From Seriola aureovittata (taxonomy: Eukaryota; Chordata; Actinopteri; Carangiformes; Carangidae): DNA of 64,000 nt. Positions 38,908-50,640 of the stretch are shown here, piece by piece (position 1 is the stretch's first letter; every line of letters begins with the position of its first letter). The translations under genes were made by a program, and so were the position numbers. A model generated the notes under the pieces. That model had not been told where the DNA came from. It did not search any database and saw nothing but the letters and a program-made list of their open reading frames with translations. The stretch is taken from NCBI RefSeq assembly GCF_021018895.1, contig NC_079386.1:13430552-13494551 (forward strand). The letters run 5' to 3'.

Positions 38908-41900
38908 CTACACCAAACACTGCTCCCTGTTGTTCAAAGCCACTATTTCCTCCATCTTTTCAAACAGTCCTTCAATCACAGAGTTGGTTCTCTTGCTGGT
39001 CAGCACATGGTACCTGCCGCCACATCTCTCTACGAGCCCCATCAGCTCCCCGTTCCTCAGGATGTGCTGCTCTGCGCTCACCCCTAAAGTTTCCCCCCAT
39101 GTGAACAACACCAAGGCGCGCTGCCAGATCTCTTCCCCAAGCAAACTCATGTGCTCCTCCACAGCTCTCCTGTACCTCTGCGTGCAGGTTAAGAAGGCCG
39201 GCATGAGCAGGAGGACGACGTGAGGTCCTGGGTGACACCAGGAGATGCTGTCGAGAAGGCTTTTCCTCAGCGATATGTTTGTTGGGTCCGGTCCATCTCG
39301 CCACCTCAAACCTAGCGGCTCTACAACCGCGAGGTGTCTCCCGGCAATCTGACCTCTCCAAGACCTGAAGGTAGATCCATCGAGTTCGGACGCTTCCCCA
39401 CCCAGGATGGTGACTCCAGCGGGGGAGCGAGATGACCAGCACTCCCCTAACACCATCACTTTGAAATCCAATCCAGGAGAGTCTTTGTGGTTTGAGCGTC
39501 CTTGACCCCGACTCTGAGAAAACAACCTCATATCCTCGATGACCTTTTCCATTTCCAGGTCCCCTCTGCCTTTCTTCCCTTCCTTAAAATCAGCCATGTC
39601 CATCTCTTTTAGTGTTTCAAGATGACAGTTATTGCTCTCCGCGGCTGACGATGCAGTTTTCATCGTCTGATCCTCCCCATTCTTTGTGCTTTCTGACTCT
39701 CTTCCTCTTCCCTCTTCCCTTCTCTCTCTGACCTCTTGGTATCTCATATGGATGTCGTCTCCCGAGCTCCCAACTGCAGCTTCGAGATTGAACGCACTCA
39801 CCTCGTTCTCCAAATCCCTTTGCTCCCTCTCACGCAATCCTGCCTCTCGTGCTTCGAGACTCTGCTCCCAATCGTTGAGTCTTTTGAGTGAGATCTTTAA
39901 GTTTTTCTCTTTTTGGTGAAGTTCTTCTTTCAGTAAAGCCAAGTCTCTCCCCATCTCGTCTAACTGCTGAGTCGTCGAGTTTACATGCTCGTTTCGTATC
40001 TGCAACTCCGACTTCCAGTTGATCAACTCCTGTTCTTCATTTTTTAAATAGTGCTCCCTATCTTTTAGCTCTTTCCCCTGGTCCTTCAGACCTCTTACCT
40101 TCTTCTGAAGGTCTTGACCGTGACAGCTTAACTCTTTCTGTTTCCCTTCCAGAGCTCGAAGCAAGCTTTCTAGCTCCCTCTCCTTTTTCTCAATAATCTG
40201 CGCTTTCACTCTCACATCTTGCTCGCACTGATCTCTTCCCTCTTGTTCTTGTTGTTGTATCTCTAGATTCACCTCCAGTTTTCTAAGCTCTTGTTCCTTA
40301 CTTTCTAGCTTTTCTTCTCTTTCAACAAGTTCTAGCTCTTTCACATCTAACTTACTTCCTCTTTCGCTCAACTCTTCTTCGTTTCTACTCAGCTCCTGTT
40401 CCCTTTGCCTTACTTCTTTTTCCCTTTTCAAGAATTTCTGTTCAATCTCTTCATCCTTAATTCTGAACTCATTTTGTTTCTCCTCCAGCTGCCTCTCAAA
40501 ATGCTCTCTCTGCTCGTTCATCAGCGTTTTCGCCTCATCGTCCCTTTCCTTCATCCTTTCTATCTGTACTTGCAGTTTGTCATTTGCCTCTTTAAGTTCC
40601 CTGACCTCCAGATCTCTCTCTTCAAAAACACTTTGGATTTCAGATTCTTTGCTCTTTGCCTGCTCTTCCCATCCACTGAGATGTTTCCTAACTTCTTCTT
40701 CACTCTCCGTCTTCAGCTCCTCATACTTTATTTTAAGATTTTCCGTCTCCTTTCTCATCTTCTCATTTTGCTCCTGCAGCTCCTCAACTTTCTTGAGACT
40801 TTGCTCGTATTTCTCTGTAATGTTCGAAATACTTTGCCGACTTTCCTCCTCCAAAAGACTTAAAGCGTCGTCCTTCTCCTTTGCCAGTGATTCTATGTTC
40901 TCATTTCTTCTTGCAATCTCCTTTTCGTATTCTTGGATCATGCTCGTCATCTCCCTTTCCATCTTGTTGGTGAGATCCTTCAGTTCGGACTTTGTCTGCT
41001 CGATCGTTAGCCTCAAATGGACGATCTCTTTCTCGTTTTCTCTGTCTCTTTGCCTCAGTTGCTCAAGCTCCGCTTCTTTCTCCTGCAGTTTTTCCATAAT
41101 TTCACTATCTTTCTTCTTTTCCTGCTCTGTGTGACGTTGTTGTATCTCAATGATGCTGGAGGTCTGGATTTGATTGGTTTCTTTCAGATCTTCAATATCT
41201 TTTAAGTAGTTTGCACATGTCTTTCTTGCCTCATCCACCTCACGGTCTCTCTCTGCAAGAAGACACTTTGCTTGTGTTATCTCTTTAGTTTTTGCATCGA
41301 TGATTTCTATCAGCTTGTTCATCTCGTTTTCTCCTCTCTCATCCTTCTTCTTCTGCTCTTCCCTCCATGTCATCTCCCTGGAGTCGGCCTGCTGTTTAAT
41401 GCTTTCAATCTCACTTTCCTTTTCTTTTACCATTCTCTCCATTTCATTTAAAAGCTGCTCTTTCATCTCCTCCATCTCCCTCTCTCTGTCTAGCAGTCGC
41501 TGCTCTGCCTCTTTCTTTTGGTTTAGAATAATTTCTCCTCTCTCGTCTTCTTTCCTTTGCAGGATCTCTTCGATATCCTTTAAAAGCTGGTTCAACTTTT
41601 CTATCACTCGCTCTTTTTCTTCCAGTTTTTGCTCCATCTGTCTCTTGTGATTTAATTGATCCTTTTCTCTTTGTTCAAGTTGTTTTAAATGTTCTTTGGT
41701 CGCCTCTATTTCTCTTTCTTTTTCTTCCAGTCTTTGCTCCGTTTCTTTCTTGTTATTTTCGTGTACTTTTTCTGCCTCTTCTTTTTGTTTCAGTTTCTCT
41801 TTAATCTCTTTGACATTTACTTTAATCTCCTCAATTTCTCTTTCTTTTTCTTCCAGTGTTTGCTCTGTTTCTTTTTTGTAATTAGCGTGATCCATTTCTT

Positions 41901-44900
41901 TCTCCTCCTTGTGTTGCAGCTTTTTCTTCAGATCTTTGACATTCAGTTTCACCTCCTCAATCTCCTTTTCCTTTTCCTCCACCTTTTTCTCCATCTCTGT
42001 CTCGTATCTTTCTTTTTCTTTTTCACTTTCGTGCATTTTTTCTTCAATTTCATCAGTGTGCTGACGTTTTAACTCCTCTGTTAGTCTGTCTTTCTCTTGC
42101 AGTTTTTCCAAAGTGTATTTTTCATTGGATTGATGAATCATTTCTTTCTCTTTCTCATTCTCTAGCACTTTTTCTTCTATCTGTGCAGCATATTTTTGTT
42201 CTAACTCTCTTATCTGTGTTTGTCTTTCCTGCAATTGTCTCTCAGTTTCTTTTGCAAACTGCTCTTTCAGCTCTTCAGTCTCTCTTTTTCTTTCTTCTTC
42301 CATCTCCTTCATTTTTTCCAGGTACTGTTGTTGGACTCTTTCTACATCTTCCTTGTTTTCTTTCATTTTTCTATCCATCTCATCCTGTTGTTCAGCTCTC
42401 ATCGCCTCCATCAGTTTTTCCATTTCATTCGTTTTTCTTGCCATTTCTTCCCAATGCTGCAGTTTTAAAGCTTCTATTTCATTTTCTTTCTCTTGCATCT
42501 TCTGTGCCACTTCTTTTTTGTGATTTAAATGAATCTGTTCCTTGTCTTTCTCATTTTCTAGCATTTTTTCTGTTATTTGGGCGTGATACATTTGTTCTAG
42601 CTCAGCTATCTCTTTCTCTTTCGCTTGCTTATGTTCCTCGTTTTCTTTTGCAAACTGCTCTTTCAGATCTGTAATCTCTCTCTGGTTTTCTTGCTGTATG
42701 TTCCTAATTTCGTTCTCATGCCGCTGTTGGATGCTTTCCATATCATGTGCTTTTTCTTTCAAATTCTGATCAATCTCTTCTCGATGTTGAACTTTTGTTC
42801 TCACCATCATTTGTTCTTTCTCACTGATTTTTCTAGCGATCTCCTCCTGATGCTTCACCTTCATGTCTTGTATTGCTGTTTCTTTCTCTTGGGTTTTTCT
42901 CTCTATCTCTTTCTCGTGTTGTGATTTCATTTCCTCAACTTTCCTTTCCATTTCTTTTTCATGTTGTTTTAAATTATCGAGAGTTATCTGCTTTTCATCC
43001 GAGGCTTTCTTTCTCAGCTCATCCTTCTCTTTGTCTTTTTCAAACAGTTTTATTTCCATCTCTTCTTTTAGTTTTTCTTCCAGCTTTGTCATCTCTCTGT
43101 TATTTTCTCGTTCTTTTCTCTCAAGAACATCATCATAGTGTCTTTTTGTCTCGTCCATTTCTGCTTTTAAAGAATCGACTTTTTCCATCCACTCTGCTCT
43201 TTCTCTCTCCTGCAGCTTTACAGTTTCCTCCAATTTCTCCACTTTTTTCCTCCACTCTTGTTTCTCCGCTCTAATGGCGTCCTCCCTCTGTTTTCTCTCA
43301 TGTTCATTTTCTACACCGGCACATTCAAGGTCGAGCAGCTTCAGTTGCTGCTCGTCAATTCTTTCTGTCAGCTCCTCAATCTCACTCTCTTTTAGCTCCA
43401 GTTTAAGCATCACCTCATCCCTGTCTCGTCTACTTTGGTTTAGTGCTACTTGGATTCTCTCGTTTTCTATGCCCATATCCTGAATTTCTCTCTCTTTATC
43501 CTCAGTCAGCCATCGTATCCTGTCCTCTAGTTCGCCAATATCATTCTTCCTCTCCCCGAGGCTCCTCCTGTCCTCATCCTCCTCTTCTTCCCTTTGAATG
43601 TCGGCCTTCCCAGGTGATTTTACCTTCTTCCTCCTATCAAAGAACCATCTGATGCTCTTCATCTCTCTGTCTCTCATATTCTTCAACTCCCCCTCCTGAC
43701 GAAGCATCTTATCTCCCACCTCCTTCAGGCGCTGGTTGAACTTTTCGTTCCTTTGTCGGCTCAGATCCCTGACCTCCTGAACCAGACAGGAGAAAGCCTC
43801 ACACCTGTTTGTTGTCGCCATCTTTTCCACTTTTTCCAGGAGCTCTGTCACCTTAGTGGAGCCTCCACTTCTTCTTCCTCCTCCATCTACACTGCTGATG
43901 ACATGGTACCTGCTCCTGCATTTGTCCAGCAGCCACTGCAGGTCTCTGCCCCCACCCTGGACGTGCTGTTCAATATCCACCCCCTCTCGCAGCTGATCGC
44001 CGTGGGTGAACAGCAAGATTGTGTGTCTCCACACACCCTCGCCCAAAAGCTCCAGATGTTCCCTCACATGTCCCACCCTCACCAGTGTGTCCACTCTCAG
44101 AGTCAGCAGGAGTGCGTGGGGCCCTGGTGGACACAAAGCCACGCTACCCGCAATTTCCCTCTTCACCCTCTCCGGTGTAGCACCCGCCACACCTGCCTCC
44201 CAGCCCGGTGTGTCCACCACCGTCACCAGCCGCGCGGCCACCTCTGCTTGCTGACGGAAGCACTCCTCTGTTACTGCCCCGGCTTGGAAGAAGCCTGTTT
44301 TCCCGAGGATTGTATTCCCAGCAGAACTCTTCCCAGTTTCGCGCTCACCCAGGAGAACCAGCCTGACCTCGGGGAGACGTCGCGGAGCCTTGGAGAAAGA
44401 CTGATGAGCATCGAGCTCGGAGCCCTGAGGACCATCACCTGGCAGGGACAAAGGTGCAGATTTTCAGTGAAACAACAATTTTTACTCAGTCAGTCAACTA
44501 TTTTGTGTTTGATGAAATAAGTGAAATTAGACGATACAGAAAATATCAAGATATAAGACTAAAGTAATGAGGTTAAATGAGGCTAAAGAAGCTCTGTAGA
44601 GTGGTCCTTTCAAATTACAGTCTCGTCCGTTTGATTAAGTATTACAATAAAGAAAATACTGATTACATGTTTGCGTTATATTTACATATTCCTATAAAGA
44701 TGCAGTCAACATGTTTTGGAGAATCCGATTAAGCTGCATGGCACCGAACACTGTCTGCGCCTTATTATGAAATGAAATGATTGCACGTACTTGAGAGGAC
44801 TTGAGAAGTTCTACAAATCAAACAGACTGAAGAACTCACTTGTGAGAGCTGCTTTGATGGTCCCTCTCTGCATCTGTGCCTCCATCTGCCTCTGTTTCTT

Positions 44901-46020
44901 CCTCCTCTCCCTCGCTCTCCTCTTCCCGTCTGCTTCCAATCCCAGCAGCAATGTGTTGTCCATCTCCAGATGACTGTTTCCACCTTTCTTCGCCTCCACC
45001 ATCTGCTCCAGCTTCCTTATCAGCTCTTTGACCTGCGTCCCGTCTCCTTTGCTGCGATTGTTCACAACATGGTATCTGTTCCCACACTTCTGGAGGAGTC
45101 TCTGGAGAGGTGGGCCGCTGGTCAGAATCCGTTGCTCCATGGTGGTCAGGCCCAGTTCGTCTCCCCTGGTGAACAGCAGCATGGTGTGCTCCCAGACTCC
45201 TTTTCCCAGCGGCTCCAGGTGCTCCTCTATCTCAGAGATGTAGGCGTCAGTGACTGAGGCGCAGGACCGAACCACCAGAAGCACAGCGTGGGGTCCGGGA
45301 GGACAAAGCGATACACTCCGTAAAGTTTCTCTCCTCACCCAGTTGGGGGTGCTGTTGAGCGGGTAGTACCACTCCCACCCGGGTGTGTCCACCACCGTGA
45401 CTTTTCTCGCTGCCACGTCAGCTCGTCTTTTCACGCACTCCTCCGTGGGCTTCCCGCTCTCGAACCCTCCCACTCCTCCCAGGATGGTGTTGCCTGCCGC
45501 GCTCTTCCCGGTTCCTTTCCTGCCCAGGAGGACCAGTCTGAGTTCTGGGAGAGCAGGAGGGACGCTGGTTGAAGCAGGAGGGCGTCTGGAGTCCATTGCA
45601 GCCTGCAGACTCTCATCTGTGAAGAAAGGGAGAAGTACTTCCTCAGTGCACCGCACCGGATAAGCTGAATGACACAAAACACAGAGTTACAGAGCAGTCA
45701 GTCGTCTAGTCTCTGCTTTATACTTGAATTTATTCCATTTTTTTTATTGTCTTATCTCAAGAACTGAAACTAGATGATTATACTTTTCTTGTCAAATATT
45801 TTTTTTAATTTTTTTTAATGTTTTTATTATGAAAATCCTCAACGTACAATTACAATTTGCTGTCAGAAAGTACAAACTTACGAAATTATTCTCTTTGCTG
45901 TAGCCAAAGCTTATTTCAGATTTAAAGAATTTAAATAAACAGATAATGGAAGAGCTCAACAATACACTCACCACCATTCGCCACCGTGACTAGACTGCCG
46001 TTCTCATCTGTCGTGTCCAT
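38908..46020 (-). CDS. Giant GIMAP/AIG1-family GTPase with three G domains and a long coiled coil
   Basis: Three minus-strand exons join in phase: 46020-45972, 45616-44840 and 44438-38908 (6,357 nt, 2,118 aa, TAG). The start (MDTTDENGSLVTVANG) is ATG in a fair Kozak context. Domain 1 (about 40-245): P-loop GRKGTGKS (48-55), DTPGW, LLFTRGD, RYHVVNN. Domain 2 (about 298-510): GERETGKS (306-313), DTPGW, LLFTHGD, RYHVISS. About 1,400 residues of Glu/Lys/Arg/Gln-rich coiled coil follow. Domain 3 (about 1915-2118) keeps the fold signatures (WCHPGPHVVLLLMP, RYHVLTS) but has GECWSSRS for the P-loop, EPLG for DTPG and FTWGE for TRGD. Mammalian GIMAP8 also has three AIG1 domains (665 aa) but no such insert. 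GIMAPs are lymphocyte GTPases that oligomerize on membranes. No transmembrane segment or CAAX box is seen. The alternative is two genes split at 44811, but the 5.5-kb exon has no usable ATG before its G domain. Confidence 0.75.
44811..45616 (-). CDS. Possible short single-domain GIMAP isoform by intron retention
   Basis: If the donor at 44839 (GTGAGT) is not used, the frame from the second exon runs on through EFFSLFDL to a stop at 44811. With the first exon (46020-45972) this gives a 284-residue protein, a normal length for a one-domain GIMAP, ending soon after a basic helix (GKRRARERRKKQRQMEAQ). The donor sequence is strong and the phase with the giant exon fits, so splicing is the preferred reading. 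No AATAAA was seen on the minus strand between 44811 and 44440 to end such a short transcript. Confidence 0.3.
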
Positions 46021-47759
46021 CGCCTCTCTCTGTCCACTTTTCTTCCTCTTCCTCTTTTTGGTTCCTGTGCGACCTTTAAAGGAAGAATTTCTTCAGCGTC
46101 ATTGTGAAAGAGAACAGAAACACTCTTGATAGTTATTTGATTCAAAACGAGGATCCGTGCTGCACAAGCTGCAGACAGAAAGTGGAAAGTTTTTCCGTGT
46201 CATGTGACCCACCTGTGGTTTTCTAACGTATGTTCAATGAAGATGACAGGAAGTTAAGAGGTGGCACAGTGAGGCTTTTCTGACACAGTTGAATATGCAC
46301 ATGCTTCCAAAACACACCAGTGCATACACTCATGCTGCACACAGCTGCAAGGATTCATTCATTCATGCACATGTTGTACATACACAGAACAAATGGCTGA
46401 AACACACATGCAGGCTTCATGTTGAGAGCTGCAGAGCTCTTTACCGTCAGACGCTGTCCTGTGGTAAATGTGTGGCAGCTCTGTTTCCTCTCCCAGCAAG
46501 CAAATTCATACAGCGCTAACTTAGCCCTGTGGTGAAGAGTTCCTTCCTCACATCGCATTGTCTGCGTGCTTGAAAGGACCGTGTGACTTCAGTGAGAAAA
46601 CAGCACAGAGAAGTCGGTTTTATACAAAGTGCAAATGAAATGAGTGTTTTTCGAAAAAAAAAATGCAAAACTCTTAATTTTGTGATGAAAATTTCCCACA
46701 ATGTAGAAGCTGAAAGAAACATGAGCGTCGAATGAGGAAGAACATCTGGCAATAAGTTTATCTGAGCATCAAAGTACACACTGCATGTTCCTTCATTTAT
46801 TGACTGTTACATAATAAAATCATGATTCTCACAAACGGCAGTTTGTCACAATGTCCATTTAGTAACTGTTCTTGAGTTTTTGATCATATCGCATGATCTT
46901 CACCATTTGATATGTTGATTTTCATGGTCAAGAATGAACTTTTAAACTCGTCTTTTGCATCTACACTTCAGCTGATGAGGATGATGATGTACAATAGAAA
47001 GATCCAGAACAGCTACAAAATGGACCGCGACCTTGGTGAGATTATTTTTTCCAATTACTCAAATTGCATGCCAAAACGTGTTGATGTGTTCATCATTATG
47101 TAGTGAAGGGATTAAGTCCAATATTTTTCACTCCATCAGTTCTGGTTTTGTGGTATTTGTGTTGTACAGAAAATACTAAATCAACACCAAAACAGAACAA
47201 AACAGAACAGCTAATGATAGATGAAGTCTGTGGTTGTAACTCATCGTAATCTAAAATAGAGATATATGTGTTGTGCAACAGACGTCGCATTGTGTGAAGA
47301 GCCAGCATCCTTTCATCATGCTTGTGGTCAGAGCTGCTTGCTGTCACCGCCACACCTTGGCTGTGTGGCGTCCCTGGCTGCATACATGGTACAACACGTT
47401 CTCATGTCCAGCCCAGTGAGTCTCACAAAAACACACACACACGCACACACACATTAGATCACGTCCTTTATGATTCACCCTTTCCTTCAGCACCAGTCAG
47501 GGTTAATAAAAACAAACCCTGTTTATGGAAAGGACTGAATCAGCCGCGCTGATTTGGCGCCATTAACCCAAGCAGAGTTGTTTTGAGGCCTGTTAAGTGT
47601 TTGGTGAATATTACCATGATGGATGCCTTTTCACATGTGTGAGGCTTTTTGTAAATGTCAAATGAATTACTTTTTTATTGGATTCCCTGCAGCACTTCCC
47701 TCCAAATGTGAGGCTGCCTGGCATCTAAAAGACTCCATATCATGAATAAAAAAACAGAC

Positions 47760-47816
47760 ACCCCCCACCCCACCCACCACCACCACCACCACCATCACCA
47801 CCACTTCCACCACCAT
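47760..47816. repeat. (CAC)n/(CCA)n trinucleotide repeat
   Basis: CACCAC units with a few ATC and TTC interruptions. Confidence 0.85.
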
Positions 47817-47958
47817 CAGCACTGAAGCTCACAGTTATTCTTTTTAATATAACATATACATTCGACTTGGCCTTTGCTGATCAGTTTGTCCCTGAAATTA
47901 ACTGGTCGATAAAGAAGATAACGCTAGTGGTGGAAAGGGGAGCCACAGAAACTTACAG

Positions 47959-47959
47959 T

Positions 47960-48000
<41 letters not shown>
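47959..48000. repeat. (GT)n microsatellite
   Basis: Twenty-one uninterrupted GT units. Confidence 0.9.
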
Positions 48001-48002
<2 letters not shown>

Positions 48003-49688
48003 TTGTAGCTGTAACAGACTTAGAATCAGGTCTGAACTGAAGGTTGTACACACACCTCTCTGCTTCAGAGGGAAATTAAACTCTTTTATGTTCTTGTATT
48101 GGGTCGTGCTGATGGAAACTCTTGGTCGCAGCAGATGATTGAGGGGAATCTGCTGCACTGGCTCTTCAGCAGAGGGACTTTTTGTGTCCTTTATTATGTT
48201 TGGACTCATTTCTTGCTCTTTACTACTCCTTCAACACCGTATCACTGCCAATATGGAAAACTGTATACATGCAAGAGTGGATGCAGAGAGAGCGGTCTGA
48301 GTATCAGCGGCGGTAACGCAGGTGTAATGATACGAGCAGTGAAGCTGTAGCAGGAAAGGTGGCAGCAATACATGTAGTAATACTGGCACGAACAGTAAAA
48401 GTAATAGAAGTATAAAGTCATTTTAACTCCAATCATGATCTGTCCCTGAACCGAACTTTAACCACAGCGTTGCCACGATATTCGACCGTGATTTGTGACA
48501 TGATGATTTCCTGTCAAGAGAGGCGTCCAATGGGAAAACGCCTCTCTGCGTTGCCTCTCTGCAGTGGAGTTGTTTGATTTGGAGGACTTGTTGCATAATT
48601 GGCTATTTATTAACAACAAAAACCAAAACCATGACCAGAAGCCAAACAACCCAGCGGTGAAGCGCTGGGAGTGTCCTTCCCCATGGAAACAATAACACAA
48701 ACCGAAAACCAACCCTTAAAATAAAAATCACTGCGTTGGTAAATAAGTAATGACAAACCACAGCAACCATCAAAAGCGAGTGGACGGCCAGCGCACCAAA
48801 CACACACCTGTGCCCGGTATTCAAACAGAACTAAAATGAGCAGAACTACAAAGAACGCTGAGATAAATAACGCTTAGATCAACAATAGTGAAACCAACAC
48901 ACTGAAATAGAGATCAGTCAGCGCTGCGTCTGTGAACAAACAATTACAAAGATAAACACGAATCATTGGCAATACTAAATGAATACATCACATACCGTAT
49001 GTTGCACAATGTTACAGACAATTTTCCTTTTCAGCTTCTCAGAATTGAAGCACTGGCAGACACACTTACAATAATAATGAATTTAACAAGAATAGCAATT
49101 CAGTGAGGCTTTGCTTAAGGACAGGGGAGTTAATTCGCTGACATGCAGATGTTTATCAGTCATGATGTTCTTGGTTTGAACCTGCCGACTGACCGGGGGC
49201 CTCTCTGAACTCCAGCTTCCTCCCACAGTCCAAAGACGAGCAGGTTAATTCTGAATTGCCTGTAAGTGTGGAGAGGAGCATGAATGGTTGTTTGTCTCTA
49301 CATGTCAGCCCCTGATCGAAAGGATAAGTGGTATAGCTAATAGATGGATGTATGGATAAGTTACTACAATTCATCCTCAGGGGAACACGAACACCTGAAC
49401 GACTTTTCATGGCAGTTCATCCAACAGCTGTAAGGATGTTTCAGTTCAGGCAAAAACAGTGAAACAAAACAAAGATGTGAAAGAAAGGAATATAGGAGTG
49501 AATTAGTAAGATGTAACATAATCATTTCATCTGACAGAGACGTCTGGAATGAGACTCCATCCGTCTGTGACTTTATCTGTCTGAGCCCCATCCAGCTGTG
49601 GTTTGTGCAGAGATGGTAGATTCCACATCCTGTTCCCAAGTTGGACTGACCAGTTACACCCAAGACAACACTATTTCCCCACAGAGCG

Positions 49689-49741
49689 CGCACACACACA
49701 CACAAACACACACACAAACACAAACACACACACACACACAT
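49689..49741. repeat. (CA)n microsatellite in the f13a1 proximal promoter
   Basis: A CA run with AAAC interruptions that ends only about 25 bases upstream of the TATA box, so length variation could alter promoter spacing. Confidence 0.9.
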
Positions 49742-49766
49742 AGAGATCTTCCCTGCCCCTGTAGGG

Positions 49767-49774
49767 TATATAAG
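49767..49774 (+). promoter_or_regulatory. f13a1: TATA box of f13a1
   Basis: TATATAAG lies in a G-rich context (GTAGGG upstream, CAGGAG downstream). Transcription should start about 25-32 bases on, near 49795-49805, just before a non-coding exon that ends in a strong donor. Confidence 0.7.
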
Positions 49775-49797
49775 CAGGAGCAGAGGACTCCCAGTCG

Positions 49798-49900
49798 GAG
49801 AAGCGGCAGCAGCCTGACTCCAACCAACCAACAGCAGCTCCTCTCTCCACCGGCGTCTGTGCTGCGTCCACTCTGCACCGACACACATACGAATTCATTC
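49798..49900 (+). other. f13a1: Non-coding first exon (5' UTR) of f13a1
   Basis: The predicted transcript start downstream of the TATA box leads through about 100 bases without an ATG. These end at ATTCATTC followed by the donor GTAAGT (49901). The next acceptor with matching position is TCTCCCAG before 52620. Human F13A1 also has an untranslated first exon followed by a long first intron. The exact 5' end is an estimate. Confidence 0.6.
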
Positions 49901-50399
49901 GTAAGTAAAAACTCTCACCATGATTTCTTAGCAGTTTGGTAACTTTGTTTTGTTTATATCTTCCAGATGTGAAGATGCAAATTAATTTGCTGACACATCT
50001 GTCACCGAGTTTTGTAGTTCCAAACTATTTGGAGTAACGCCTACAAAACCTTTTGTACATCACCATATGTCGTGCACATTGGTGCATTTCATCATCTTTT
50101 TTGATGCACTTTTCTTTCACCAACAATTTGTTTCCATTTCCCACTCACACTCACAATATTGAAATGTATATTTTTTTGTCTCTAAATGTTTATTATATAT
50201 GCAGACCTGGTCTATTTAACTCATGTTTTGCTGTGAAAAGTGGGTTTAAACAGTCAGCACAAACAGGCCGTTAAACCTCTGCCGAGGTTTCCTGCCTCAG
50301 CATTTGCCAGAACTGTGTTAAGAAACATGTGTGTGTGCATACATCACTGAATTAGAGCCCAAGAAATGGAAACTTTTTACCAGACTTGTAGCTCAGGGA

Positions 50400-50640
50400 T
50401 GTGAAATAATTAAGTACATTCACTCAAGTACTGCACTTAAGTAGACTTTTGATGTACTTGTACTTTACTCAAGTATTTCCATTTTGTGTCGCTTTATAAT
50501 TCGAAGTATTATACTTTTTATTTCAGCACATTTGCTGCTTCTATTCTAATGCATCAGAAATAACTCTAGAATATGATCACACTATGAAAGGGTCTGTTGT
50601 ACTTTTACTTTTGATACTTAATCAAGAAAATAGCTGTTAA
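50400..50640. repeat. Dispersed teleost repeat in f13a1 intron 1
   Basis: TTCACTCAAGTACTGCACTTAAGTAG followed by a TACTTGTACTTTACTCAAGT-like stretch matches the high-copy percomorph repeat type also seen at 38360-38520. A related inverted copy lies at about 51600-51760. The rest of intron 1 (49901-52619) shows no coding content, apart from (CA)n at 52332-52360. Confidence 0.5.

Larger units (their letters stand above)
46021..49760. other. Divergent intergenic region between the GIMAP-like gene and f13a1
   Basis: This 3.7-kb region lies between two genes transcribed away from each other, so it should hold both promoters. No coding exon is supported. It contains CAC-rich repeats (about 47760-47816), (GT)n (47959-48000), a short (CA)n near 47435-47453 and (CA)n at 49689-49741. 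GGAAAGTTTTTCC near 46183-46195, upstream of the GIMAP start, loosely resembles a kappaB-type palindrome. Confidence 0.45.

Noticed and set aside
39686..43483. Many open frames on the plus strand opposite the GIMAP coiled coil
   Set aside because: They are Ser/Phe/Leu-rich antisense shadows of Glu/Lys/Arg codons. No ATG context, splice logic or family resemblance supports them.
44440..44451. Start of the giant GIMAP frame at 44451
   Set aside because: The codon there is TTG, not ATG, and a CAG acceptor lies at 44441-44439. The region is intron, and the coding exon begins at 44438.
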